Source of the DNA: Bacteroidales bacterium
Lineage (GTDB): Bacteria > Bacteroidota > Bacteroidia > Bacteroidales > UBA932
NCBI GenBank assembly: GCA_017504965.1
Contig: JAFVQD010000001.1
Coordinates: 1 to 49,809, forward strand
Length of the DNA: 49,809 nucleotides
Reading direction: 5' to 3'
Shown here: in pieces, positions 26,430-33,994 of the stretch
How positions within the stretch are numbered: the stretch's first letter is position 1
Layout: every line of letters starts with the position of its first letter
Translations under genes and position numbers: made by a program
Notes under the pieces: generated by a model
Database searches by the model: none
The model's input: the letters and a program-made list of their open reading frames with translations, nothing else
What the model was told of the DNA's origin: nothing

Positions 26430-27209
26430 ATGAAAATCGTAGTTTGTATTAAACAGGTACCAGATACTACAGTTATTAAAATCAATCCTGTAACCGGTAC
26501 CCTTATCCGTGACGGTGTTCCTAGCATCATGAACCCTGATGATAAAGGTGGTTTGGAGGTAGCTCTTCAACTAAAAGACAAATATGGTGCTCACGTCACA
26601 GTTATCACTATGGGTCCTCCTCAAGCAGACCTTATCCTAAGAGAGGCTTATGCAATGGGTGCTGACAAAGCTATCCTTTTGACAGGTAGAGAGTTTGGTG
26701 GTGCAGATACACTTGCTACATCACACACTATCGCTGCTGCTCTTAAAAACCTTGAGTATGACTTGATCATCGCAGGTCGTCAGGCTATCGACGGTGATAC
26801 TGCTCAGGTAGGTCCTCAGATCGCTGAGCACCTTGGTCTTCCTCAGATCTCTTATGTAGCCGGTCTTGAGATGAAAGATGGCAAATACATCGTTAAGAAA
26901 GAGACTGAAGAGGGTTACCAGATGCTGGAAGTAGCTGGTCCTGCTCTTTTGACTGTATTGGCAAGCGGTTTCAAAGCCAGATATATGTCAGTAGGCGGTA
27001 TCGTAGAGGCTTACAAGAAAGACGTAGAAGTATGGGGTGTGGAGAAAGTTGACCTCCCTGTAGAGATGCTAGGTCTTAAAGGTTCAGGTACAAAAGTTTA
27101 CAAATCATTCACTAAAGGTGTTAAAGCTGCCGGTGAAGTTTACGAAGTGGATCCTGAGCAAGCAGTTGACTTGATCGTAAGCAAACTTAAAGAGAAATTT
27201 ATTATCTAA
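26430..27209 (+). CDS. etfB: Electron transfer flavoprotein, beta subunit
   Basis: The 259-residue protein begins MKIVVCIKQVPDT and contains the ETF-beta signature (IIAGRQAIDGDTAQVGPQIA), which binds the AMP/FAD moiety. It sits between bcd and etfA in the order typical of butyrate producers. The subunit likely receives electrons from NADH and passes them through EtfA to Bcd. Whether it bifurcates to ferredoxin needs structural comparison. Confidence 0.93.
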   Translation: MKIVVCIKQVPDTTVIKINPVTGTLIRDGVPSIMNPDDKGGLEVALQLKDKYGAHVTVITMGPPQADLILREAYAMGADKAILLTGREFGGADTLATSHTIAAALKNLEYDLIIAGRQAIDGDTAQVGPQIAEHLGLPQISYVAGLEMKDGKYIVKKETEEGYQMLEVAGPALLTVLASGFKARYMSVGGIVEAYKKDVEVWGVEKVDLPVEMLGLKGSGTKVYKSFTKGVKAAGEVYEVDPEQAVDLIVSKLKEKFII

Positions 27210-27229
27210 TCGCCAAAACTGAGAAAGAA

Positions 27230-28243
27230 ATGAATAAAAATGTATATGTTTTTGCAGAGCAAAGAGAGGGCGTAATCCAGCCTGTTGCTCTAGAGCTTTT
27301 GGGCAAAGCAAGAGATTTGGCTGATGTTCTTGGCGAGAAAGTAGTAGCTATTCTAGCTGGTTATCAGATCGCAGATAAAGCCAATGAGCTTATCGCTTAT
27401 GGTGCAGATGACGTAGTAGTTGTTGATGCTCCAGAACTTAAAGATTATGTAACTGAGCAGTATACTCAAGCTGTTTACAAAGTGATCAGCGAGATGCTTC
27501 CTAACATCGTATTGTTCGGTGCTTCTACTATCGGTAGAGACTTGGCTCCAAGACTATCAGCAAGACTTGAGAAAGGTCTTACAGCTGACTGTACCAAACT
27601 TGAGATCTCTGACGGTTCAGATCCTAAGCTTCCTGCTAACAAGCTTATGATGACCCGTCCTGCTTTCGGTGGTAACCTTATGGCTACTATCGTGGCTGCT
27701 AAAGAGGGTGTTCAGATGGCTACAGTTCGTCCAGGTGTTATGCAGAAGAAAGCTAAAGATGAGTCAAGAAAAGGTACTGTTATCAACTTTACCGTTAACT
27801 TCGATTCTTCTAAATTCGCTGTAAAACTTCTTGAGACTGTTAAAGCTAACAAAGGTCTTATAGACATCACTGAGGCTAAGATCCTGGTATCTGGTGGTCG
27901 AGGTGTTGGCTGCAAAGAAGGTTTCGAAAAACTTGGCGCACTTGCTAAAGTTCTTGACGCTGAAGTATCATCTTCAAGAGCAATGGTGGATGCAGGCATT
28001 ATGCCTCACGACCGTCAGGTAGGTCAGACCGGTAAGACTGTTCGTCCTAACCTATACTTCGCTATGGGTATCTCTGGTGCTATCCAGCACCTTGCAGGTA
28101 TGGAAGAGTCTGATCTTATCATCGCCGTTAACAAAGACAAATTTGCTCCTATCTTCAATGTAGCAGATATGGGTATCGTAGGTGATGTAAATAAGATCGT
28201 TCCTATGCTTACCGAGCGTCTTGCACAAGAGCTTAAGAAATAG
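27230..28243 (+). CDS. etfA: Electron transfer flavoprotein, alpha subunit
   Basis: The 337-residue protein has the N-terminal ETF domain (NKNVYVFAEQREG) and the C-terminal FAD-binding domain with the signature VSGGRGVGCKEGF, SSRAMVDAGIMPHDRQVGQTG and YFAMGISGAIQHLAG. No ferredoxin domain is fused to it. It is the last gene of the operon and is followed by a hairpin terminator. Confidence 0.94.
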   Translation: MNKNVYVFAEQREGVIQPVALELLGKARDLADVLGEKVVAILAGYQIADKANELIAYGADDVVVVDAPELKDYVTEQYTQAVYKVISEMLPNIVLFGASTIGRDLAPRLSARLEKGLTADCTKLEISDGSDPKLPANKLMMTRPAFGGNLMATIVAAKEGVQMATVRPGVMQKKAKDESRKGTVINFTVNFDSSKFAVKLLETVKANKGLIDITEAKILVSGGRGVGCKEGFEKLGALAKVLDAEVSSSRAMVDAGIMPHDRQVGQTGKTVRPNLYFAMGISGAIQHLAGMEESDLIIAVNKDKFAPIFNVADMGIVGDVNKIVPMLTERLAQELKK

Positions 28244-28271
28244 ATTATAGAGAATAATTTATTTATAAAAT

Positions 28272-28300
28272 AGGGGTGGCTTTCGGGTCACCCCTTGTTT
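28272..28300 (+). terminator. Intrinsic terminator of the lysine operon
   Basis: A stem AGGGGTG (28272-28278) with CACCCCT (28289-28295) is followed by TGTTTT. It closes the 15-kb operon, although the downstream EFR1 gene begins only about 10 bp later and could be reached by read-through. Confidence 0.85.
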
Positions 28301-28309
28301 TAAAAATAT

Positions 28310-29146
28310 ATGACCAATCACGTTACAGCATTGTATTTCAGTCCGACTCTTACCACTAAGAAGGTAGTGACGACTATTGCCAAAGGTATTGCCGAGAGGC
28401 TGCACGTTTCTTATTCTGAGGTGGATATCACCACTCCCGCTCAGAGAGAGGGTAAACTGGTATTTGACGAGGGTGATCTCGTAGTATTCGGTGCACCGGT
28501 ATATATCGGGAGGATGCCCAACCTTATCTCACCCTATTTCAAAACCATCACAGGTGGCGGGGCACTGGGTGTCCCTGTAGCCGTTTATGGCAATAGGGCA
28601 TACGATGACGGGCTGATTGAACTGCGTGACATTATGGAAGAGGATGGCTTCCGACTGGTGGGTGCAGCTGCATTTGTCGGAGAACATACATTTTCCCGCA
28701 TTTTGGGAGGTGGAAGGCCCGATGGTGAAGATTTGGATGTCGCAGAGAGATTTGCTTGTGAAATCGCCCAAAAAGTGCTCTTATCCGGGGTCGATGCAGC
28801 CGGAAGGGTAGAGGTTCCCGGTACACCATATCCATATTCAGGTTTCTACAAAGCGACCGATAAATCTAAAAAGAGTGTCGATATTCGAAAAGTGGTACCT
28901 CAAACCGACCTGACCAAATGTGATGGCTGCGGTCTATGTGCCAAGATGTGTGCTATGGGTGCCATCGACTTTACGGACTGTTCTCAGGTGGTAGGGAAGT
29001 GTATCAAATGCGGTGCCTGCATCAAAAGATGTCCCCGTGGGGCCAAGTATTTTGACGATCCACAGTACCTCAGCCATCTGGCACTCCTTGAGGAGAAATT
29101 TACCTCTCCAAGACGCGAACCTGAGCTGTTTTTCCCTTTAAAATAA
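28310..29146 (+). CDS. EFR1 family flavodoxin-ferredoxin fusion protein
   Basis: The 278-residue protein has a flavodoxin-like N-domain (ALYFSPTLTTKKVV, FGAPVYIGRMPN) and two C-terminal [4Fe-4S] ferredoxin motifs (CDGCGLCAKMC and CIKCGACIKRCP). It is a soluble low-potential electron carrier of unknown partners. Its position right after etfA suggests a link to the reduced ferredoxin a bifurcating Bcd-Etf complex would make. The intervening terminator means that link is only suggested by context. Confidence 0.9.
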   Translation: MTNHVTALYFSPTLTTKKVVTTIAKGIAERLHVSYSEVDITTPAQREGKLVFDEGDLVVFGAPVYIGRMPNLISPYFKTITGGGALGVPVAVYGNRAYDDGLIELRDIMEEDGFRLVGAAAFVGEHTFSRILGGGRPDGEDLDVAERFACEIAQKVLLSGVDAAGRVEVPGTPYPYSGFYKATDKSKKSVDIRKVVPQTDLTKCDGCGLCAKMCAMGAIDFTDCSQVVGKCIKCGACIKRCPRGAKYFDDPQYLSHLALLEEKFTSPRREPELFFPLK

Positions 29147-29247
29147 TGGTTAACATTTTTGTTATTGTGTATAACTAAAATGTTTTAATTGCAGAATATC
29201 AGTTTTATATCAAATGAAGAAAGCTACGTGTGGGAATTTGGGGGATT

Positions 29248-29802
29248 TTATAGCTTTTTGATCACTTTGCATGGATTTCCGACCGCTACGACATCAGATG
29301 GGATGTCTTTAGTCACTACAGAGCCGGCTCCGATAGTGACATTGTCACCAATAGTGACACCCGGCAATATTGTAGTGCTTCCACCTATCCATACATTATC
29401 TCCGATAGTGACAGGCTCGGCCCACTCCTGTCGGGTATTCCTTGCGATAGGGTCGGTACTGTGACAAGCTGTATATATGCTGACATTCGGGCCGATAAAA
29501 CAATCGTCTCCAATGGTCACCTTAGCCTCATCCAGCACTGTGAAATGAAAATTGGCAAAGAAACGCTTCCCTACACTTATCTGCTTCCCGTAATCGCAGT
29601 AGAAAGGCTGGTTTATGATAATGTCATCGTCGCCAATATAGCCAAGCAACTCTTTAAGAATACCAAGTCTCCCTTCATAATCTGCAGGTGACAAAGCATT
29701 ATATCTGTGTATCACCTCCTTGACTCCATTCAAATCCTCAAGTAGTTCTCTGTCTGTCGCCGAATAGACCATCCCGGCAAGCATCTTTTCTTTTTCTGTC
29801 AT
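29248..29802 (-). CDS. Sugar O-acetyltransferase, maltose/galactoside type
   Basis: The 184-residue protein has the N-terminal Mac domain (EKMLAGMVYSATDRELLEDL) and a left-handed beta-helix of hexapeptide repeats (IGDNVWIGGSTTILPGVTIG). The catalytic histidine is in YTACHSTDP. It transfers acetyl from acetyl-CoA to a sugar hydroxyl. The C-terminal VVAVGNPCKVIK is typical of the family. It stands alone on the minus strand, and the true acceptor sugar is unknown. Confidence 0.92.
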   Translation of the reverse strand: MTEKEKMLAGMVYSATDRELLEDLNGVKEVIHRYNALSPADYEGRLGILKELLGYIGDDDIIINQPFYCDYGKQISVGKRFFANFHFTVLDEAKVTIGDDCFIGPNVSIYTACHSTDPIARNTRQEWAEPVTIGDNVWIGGSTTILPGVTIGDNVTIGAGSVVTKDIPSDVVAVGNPCKVIKKL

Positions 29803-29905
29803 TTTGTAGCGTTATTTGTGTGACCTATCGAGTGCTAAGTTAGTGATTCGGGGAAGGAAAAGCAAATGAAAGGGTGGTGGGGCTGGGTGTTATCGGAGTT
29901 ATTAG

Positions 29906-29913
29906 TATCTTTG
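29906..29913 (+). promoter_or_regulatory. Promoter -7 element for the unknown gene at 29938
   Basis: TATCTTTG matches TAnnTTTG and lies 24 bp before the ATG at 29938. It would fall inside the coding region if translation began at the upstream ATG at 29866, so it supports the later start. Confidence 0.5.
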
Positions 29914-29937
29914 TTCGCTAAGATTACAATACTGAAT

Positions 29938-30645
29938 ATGACTATAGAAAATCTCAAAAATTGGATGTGTATTCCGGCCGATGCAGATTCGGATAAAATC
30001 AATAATGCTTTTGATCAAATTGCACAGTGCTTAAAAGAGAAGTGTGTCATAAGGTTTGAGGGTAAGGGGTACCGTATTCTGGATTTTGAATTCTATTATT
30101 ACAATACGAATCATAGGGATATAACCGTCCACCCAAGAAATGCTGAAGCTTTAACTTGGTATATAAACGATTTTGGTGGGATAGATTTGAACTTTAAAAG
30201 TGATATAGAGAAGGTTGAAGTCCGGACAGAAAAGAAGAATAATACATACGTTTCATATAAATATACCCTTACTGATCGTTCTTTTTTTGGTGGAATTCTC
30301 ATACGGAGGATTCAAAGGATCGATGATAAATATATATTCGACGGCCCACTGAAAGTATCTGAACTTTTCAGAGTATTCAGTGCCGCTGATCAGCACCACC
30401 ACCTCCCGGTACTCGAAATTAGTGAGAGTCCATTGGAGTCCATCGGTTTTAAGCAGTGTACAAGGCACAATCTTCTCGGCAGTCATAAAGGTGTTGATGA
30501 AGAAGAGATAATCAGCAAAAAAGTGGAATATAATATCAGCCAGTGTTTTACTGAGGTGGATCCGGTCTTGAAGAGTAAATTGAAAGAAGAACTTAAGGAT
30601 TTTAAGGGCAAATTATATCGTTATTGTTGGGGCGAGCTGAGTTAG
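29938..30645 (+). CDS. Hypothetical protein, 235 residues
   Basis: No family was recognised. The start at 29938 (MTIENLKNWMCIP) is preferred because a promoter -7 element lies just upstream; the ATG at 29866 would add 24 hydrophobic residues. The protein is soluble, mixed alpha/beta, with aromatic-rich segments (EFYYYNTNHRDITVH and a beta-rich core YVSYKYTLTDRSFFGGILIRR). There is no signal peptide or membrane span. Its 3' end overlaps the convergent deiminase gene by 44 bp. Size and charge would allow an enzyme or a nucleic-acid-binding protein, but no catalytic motif is evident. Confidence 0.7.
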   Translation: MTIENLKNWMCIPADADSDKINNAFDQIAQCLKEKCVIRFEGKGYRILDFEFYYYNTNHRDITVHPRNAEALTWYINDFGGIDLNFKSDIEKVEVRTEKKNNTYVSYKYTLTDRSFFGGILIRRIQRIDDKYIFDGPLKVSELFRVFSAADQHHHLPVLEISESPLESIGFKQCTRHNLLGSHKGVDEEEIISKKVEYNISQCFTEVDPVLKSKLKEELKDFKGKLYRYCWGELS

Positions 30646-31471
30646 ACTGAATATTCCAGGTGGCGCAATTCAGTGCACCACCATCTCTAACGAGTTCCGA
30701 ACTATAAGGAATGGGGTGACATTTGCACAGAGGGAAAAGAGCCTGGATCTGTGACATAGCTTCGTAATCATTCTCTTCATTCAGAGAAGGGATGAAAATG
30801 TGTTCTCCAAGATGTAGAAAATTGATATACGCCCAGCTGTTTCCGGTATATTTGCTGTAATGAAGCTCCTCTATTTCAAAATGATGCTCCAGTATATCCA
30901 TTAATCTTTTCCGTAAATGTCTGTCAAAATCACAATAGTTATTGATTAGTACACGATTGTGGCCCAGATACCTTACCATTCCGTCTGAGTGACCATATTC
31001 TTCATATCTGTCCCAAGGTATTAATACGATTTCAGCTTCAAGTAAGCGGGATAGTTCATCCATAAGTTCACTTTTATGGTATGTCGGGTTTTCTCTTAGG
31101 ATCTTGTCTGTCATCAATACTTTATCTCCACAGCTAATGACATTGCCTCCATCAAGAATAATCTTTGAAAATTCAATGTAAATCCCCCCGATGGACTCCA
31201 ATACTTTATCCATTTGAGGGATGTATTCAGGGAAGTCCTTCAAATAGTCAGGGCTATAGCGGAAGCAAATAAACTTATCCTTATTTACTTGAATAGGCAT
31301 AAAATCCCTGGCCCAGATATGAAGATCTGATTCGGTGTGAGGTATATATTCCCAGCAGACTTCACAATTATCAAATGCAGCCAAAAGACTGTACGCTACT
31401 CTGTCGTATTTGTAGGATGAAACGAGCCCTTTAGAAATAAATACTTTATTAGTCTCAAAATGTGTAATCAT
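30602..31471 (-). CDS. Agmatine deiminase / peptidylarginine deiminase (PAD_porph) family protein
   Basis: The 289-residue protein shows the guanidine-modifying fold: DLHIWARDFMPI, the ILDGGNVI motif, a YGHSDGMVRYL histidine-aspartate motif and the catalytic cysteine C269 in DGGALNCATWN. The full set of catalytic positions is present. There is no signal peptide, unlike the secreted Porphyromonas PPAD, so it should act in the cytosol on agmatine or a similar small guanidine. It is shorter than typical agmatine deiminases of about 345 residues. Its 3' end overlaps the convergent unknown gene by 44 bp. No agmatine-pathway neighbours are visible. Confidence 0.82.
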   Translation of the reverse strand: MITHFETNKVFISKGLVSSYKYDRVAYSLLAAFDNCEVCWEYIPHTESDLHIWARDFMPIQVNKDKFICFRYSPDYLKDFPEYIPQMDKVLESIGGIYIEFSKIILDGGNVISCGDKVLMTDKILRENPTYHKSELMDELSRLLEAEIVLIPWDRYEEYGHSDGMVRYLGHNRVLINNYCDFDRHLRKRLMDILEHHFEIEELHYSKYTGNSWAYINFLHLGEHIFIPSLNEENDYEAMSQIQALFPLCKCHPIPYSSELVRDGGALNCATWNIQSNSARPNNNDIICP

Positions 31472-31509
31472 AGCCCTGCAAAGGTCAATAACTGAATGCA
31501 GAAGAGGAA

Positions 31510-31548
31510 ATCTTTTCTGTTAACTTTTGTTAAAGTTTCAGAAAAGAT
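31510..31548. repeat. 10-bp perfect inverted repeat in a divergent intergenic region
   Basis: ATCTTTTCTG (31510-31519) pairs with CAGAAAAGAT (31539-31548) across a 19-nt loop. The loop contains GTTAAC followed by a further TTAA. It lies between the divergent deiminase and DUF1016 genes, closer to the deiminase start. It may be an operator or a structured leader. The rest of the 224-bp gap is AT-rich without a gene. Confidence 0.6.
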
Positions 31549-31695
31549 AGATGAAGCATCGAAGGGACTGGAAAGTGGGGTAAATTTGAATATTTGTATC
31601 ACTTCCTCGCGAGATAATGGATGCTCAGATCGGATGAACGATAAAATAATTCTTTAGCATACTGAATCTAAGAAGAATATCAGTATCTTCGTTGT

Positions 31696-32712
31696 ATGAA
31701 CGAGATACAAGATATACAGAACCTCTATAATGAGGTGAGGGAGATTATCGCTTCTGCAAGGCAGAATGCGGTTAGGAGTGTGGACTTCTGTCGAGTGCAG
31801 ATGTATTGGAATATTGGTAAACGCATTTTGGAAACGGAGCAGGATGGTAAGGATAGAGCTGAATATGGATCTTACCTTCTGAAGAATTTGGCGAAGAGAT
31901 TAGAACCGGAGTATGGAACAGGTTTTTCGTACCGTCAGCTGCAGTTTTGCAGGCAGTTTTATCGTATGTATCCAATTGCGAACGCACTGCGTTCACAATT
32001 CAATTGGACACAGTACAGGTTGCTAATTGCGATTCCAGATGCTTATAAAAGAGAATATTATGAGCATGAGGCCATTAATAATGCTTGGACGGCTCGTGAG
32101 ATGGAACGCCAGATTAACAGTCAGTTGTATGAGCGGCTTCTGTTAAGTAATGATAAGGAAAGTGTATTGGCTGTCGCCCGTAAAGAAAGAATTCCTCAGC
32201 AGCCTCAAGAGATTATAAAGGATCCGATGTTTCTGGAATTTCTCGGTCTGGAACAGAAGGCTTCCTATTATGAAAAAGACTTGGAACAGGCTCTGATAAC
32301 CCACTTGCAGAAGTTTCTGCTGGAATTAGGTAATGGGTTTACCTTTGTGGCTCGTCAGAAACGCATACTTATAGAAGATGATGAATTCTTTGCGGATCTT
32401 GTTTTCTACAATCGTCTCTTGCGATGCTTCGTCGTCATAGAGTTGAAAACAGATAAATTGACCCATCAGGATTTAGGTCAATTACAGATGTACGTGAACT
32501 ACTATGACCGTATGGAAAAGACCCCAGATGAGAATCCTACTATCGGAATTCTCTTGTGCACTGCAAAGAATGATACGGTGGTCAAGATGACCATGCCAGA
32601 GGATAATTCATCAATCTTGGCAAGTCAATATCAATTGTATCTGCCAACGCAAGACCAACTGAAAACAGAGGTCGAATCTTTACTGCGCCTGGCAGAGGAA
32701 TCAAATAAATAG
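31696..32712 (+). CDS. DUF1016 / YhcG-type PDDEXK nuclease domain protein
   Basis: The 338-residue protein has the DUF1016 N-terminal helical domain (VDFCRVQMYWNIGKRILE and SYRQLQFCRQFYRMYP). A C-terminal PDDEXK nuclease domain has its core in DDEFFADLVFYNRLL and VVIELKTDKLTHQDLGQLQMY. The D and E-x-K residues are kept, so catalysis is plausible. The family is widespread on mobile elements and genomic islands and is thought to cut DNA. No partner methylase or helicase gene is next to it. A weak -7 box lies about 15 bp before the start. Confidence 0.87.
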   Translation: MNEIQDIQNLYNEVREIIASARQNAVRSVDFCRVQMYWNIGKRILETEQDGKDRAEYGSYLLKNLAKRLEPEYGTGFSYRQLQFCRQFYRMYPIANALRSQFNWTQYRLLIAIPDAYKREYYEHEAINNAWTAREMERQINSQLYERLLLSNDKESVLAVARKERIPQQPQEIIKDPMFLEFLGLEQKASYYEKDLEQALITHLQKFLLELGNGFTFVARQKRILIEDDEFFADLVFYNRLLRCFVVIELKTDKLTHQDLGQLQMYVNYYDRMEKTPDENPTIGILLCTAKNDTVVKMTMPEDNSSILASQYQLYLPTQDQLKTEVESLLRLAEESNK

Positions 32713-32957
32713 ATATCAAGGCTGCAGAGAATCAGGTTCTGAAGGCCTTAGCACTTTTGATATCGGCTCTCGCCGGACTAGCGCTCCCGGCCTTGCCGTA
32801 TTAGCTGCGCAAATACACGGCCTCCGCGGGGCGTCTGATGACGCCTTGTTGCCTCCGCACTGAGTGAGCGTAGCGAACGCCTGAAGAACCTAATTTCCGA
32901 GCCGGAGTCTGAGAAACAGACACCCGAACGGGTGGTCTGGTGTGACGGGGGGATATG
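32713..32957. other. GC-rich intergenic stretch with small inverted repeats
   Basis: This segment between the DUF1016 gene and tRNA-Ala is markedly richer in G+C than either neighbour. It contains short hairpins such as GGCGT-CTGATG-ACGCC. No gene was recognised. A copy of the tRNA 3' end, which would mark an old integration event, was looked for and not seen. Confidence 0.45.
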
Positions 32958-32983
32958 AAAATACCCCGATGGGGGTCGGGGTA
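32958..32983 (-). terminator. Terminator of tRNA-Ala
   Basis: On the minus strand TACCCCGA (32983-32976) pairs with TCGGGGTA (32969-32962) over a 6-nt loop and is followed by a run of four T. It lies about 20 bp downstream of the tRNA 3' end. Confidence 0.75.
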
Positions 32984-33004
32984 GTCGGGGAGGGGAATGT
33001 GTTT

Positions 33005-33080
33005 TGGTGGAGTATATCGGACTCGAACCGATCACCTTTTGACTGCCAGTCAAACGCTCTACCAGATGAGCTAATACCCC
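33005..33080 (-). tRNA. tRNA-Ala(GGC)
   Basis: The minus strand folds as a full 76-nt cloverleaf with an encoded CCA end. The acceptor stem GGGGTAT/ATACTCC includes the G3-U70 pair that marks alanine tRNAs. The anticodon stem is TTTGA/TCAAA, the anticodon loop is CTGGCAG with anticodon GGC, and the T arm contains GTTCGAGTC. It has its own promoter and terminator. Confidence 0.96.
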
Positions 33081-33090
33081 ATTGCGGGTG

Positions 33091-33120
33091 CAAATATATA
33101 AATTTCTTTACAATTTGCAA
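33091..33120 (-). promoter_or_regulatory. Promoter of tRNA-Ala
   Basis: On the minus strand TTG (33120-33118) is followed after 19 bp by TATATTTG (33098-33091), a good Bacteroidetes promoter. The -7 box ends 10 bp before the mature tRNA 5' end, so the primary transcript would start very near it. Confidence 0.75.
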
Positions 33121-33149
33121 TGGTGATAGTGCAACTTGTCGTTTTCCCG

Positions 33150-33968
33150 TTACAGTATCGCCTGACGGATGGGGAGGAGGGTCTTGATCAGATTCTCCAG
33201 CAGGTCAAGACGGAGCATATTGGCACCGTCCGATTTGGCCTGAGAAGGATCGGGATGTGTCTCGAGGAAGAGGCCATCGGCTCCTACAGCGATGGAGGCT
33301 TTGGCTATAGTGGATATCATATCGGGACGGCCACCGGTGACCCCTGAACTCTGATTTGGTTCCTGAAGCGAGTGGGTGATGTCCACTACTACGGGATATC
33401 CGAATGACTTCATAGTAGGTATGCCACGGAAATCGATAATCAGATCGGAATAGCCGAACTGTGTGCCACGATCAGTGAGGATGATATTTGAATTGCCGAA
33501 GTGCTCCACCTTCTGGGCTGCAAACTTCATAGAGTCGGGTGCAAGAAACTGCCCTTTCTTGATATTCACATATTTGCCGGTCTTGGCAGCGGCCTCCAGC
33601 AGCTCTGTCTGACGGCACAGAAATGCAGGAATCTGAAGGATATCCACACCATAAGAGGCGGCAAGGGCTGCCTCCTCGGGATTATGTATATCTGTGATGA
33701 TAGGGAGGTGGAACTCCTCTTTTATCCCCTGGAGAATCTCCAGTCCGGCCTGATCACCGATACCGGTAAACGAATCTACACGTGAGCGGTTAGCTTTTCT
33801 GTAAGATGCCTTGAATACATAAGGGATGGCATATTTATCGGCTATCTCAGCCACTGTAGATGCTATCTGACGGCAAATATCTTTACTTTCGACCACACAA
33901 GGGCCGGCCAGGATAAAGAAATTGTCCTGATCGTAACTTTTCAAAAGGGGTAATTCCAATGCTTTCAT
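33150..33968 (-). CDS. kdsA: 3-deoxy-8-phosphooctulonate synthase
   Basis: The 272-residue TIM-barrel protein has the KdsA blocks FILAGPCVVESKD, FKASYRKANRS, PIITDIHNPEEA, YVNIKKGQFLAP, LTDRGTQFGYSDLI and FLETHPDPSQAKSDG. It condenses phosphoenolpyruvate with arabinose 5-phosphate for the Kdo part of lipopolysaccharide, confirming a Gram-negative host. It is 26 bp downstream of rarA on the same strand. Confidence 0.96.
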   Translation of the reverse strand: MKALELPLLKSYDQDNFFILAGPCVVESKDICRQIASTVAEIADKYAIPYVFKASYRKANRSRVDSFTGIGDQAGLEILQGIKEEFHLPIITDIHNPEEAALAASYGVDILQIPAFLCRQTELLEAAAKTGKYVNIKKGQFLAPDSMKFAAQKVEHFGNSNIILTDRGTQFGYSDLIIDFRGIPTMKSFGYPVVVDITHSLQEPNQSSGVTGGRPDMISTIAKASIAVGADGLFLETHPDPSQAKSDGANMLRLDLLENLIKTLLPIRQAIL

Positions 33969-33994
33969 AGGGTGGCAAAGTTAGTAAAAATAGG

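Noticed and set aside
29152-29184. AACATTTT / AAAATGTT inverted repeat as a terminator after the EFR1 gene
   Set aside because: The stem is all A-T apart from one pair, with a 17-nt loop; too weak to support.
32713-33080. tRNA-Ala as an integration site for the DUF1016 region
   Set aside because: No duplicate of the tRNA 3' end was found between 29800 and 32950 and no integrase gene is present there.
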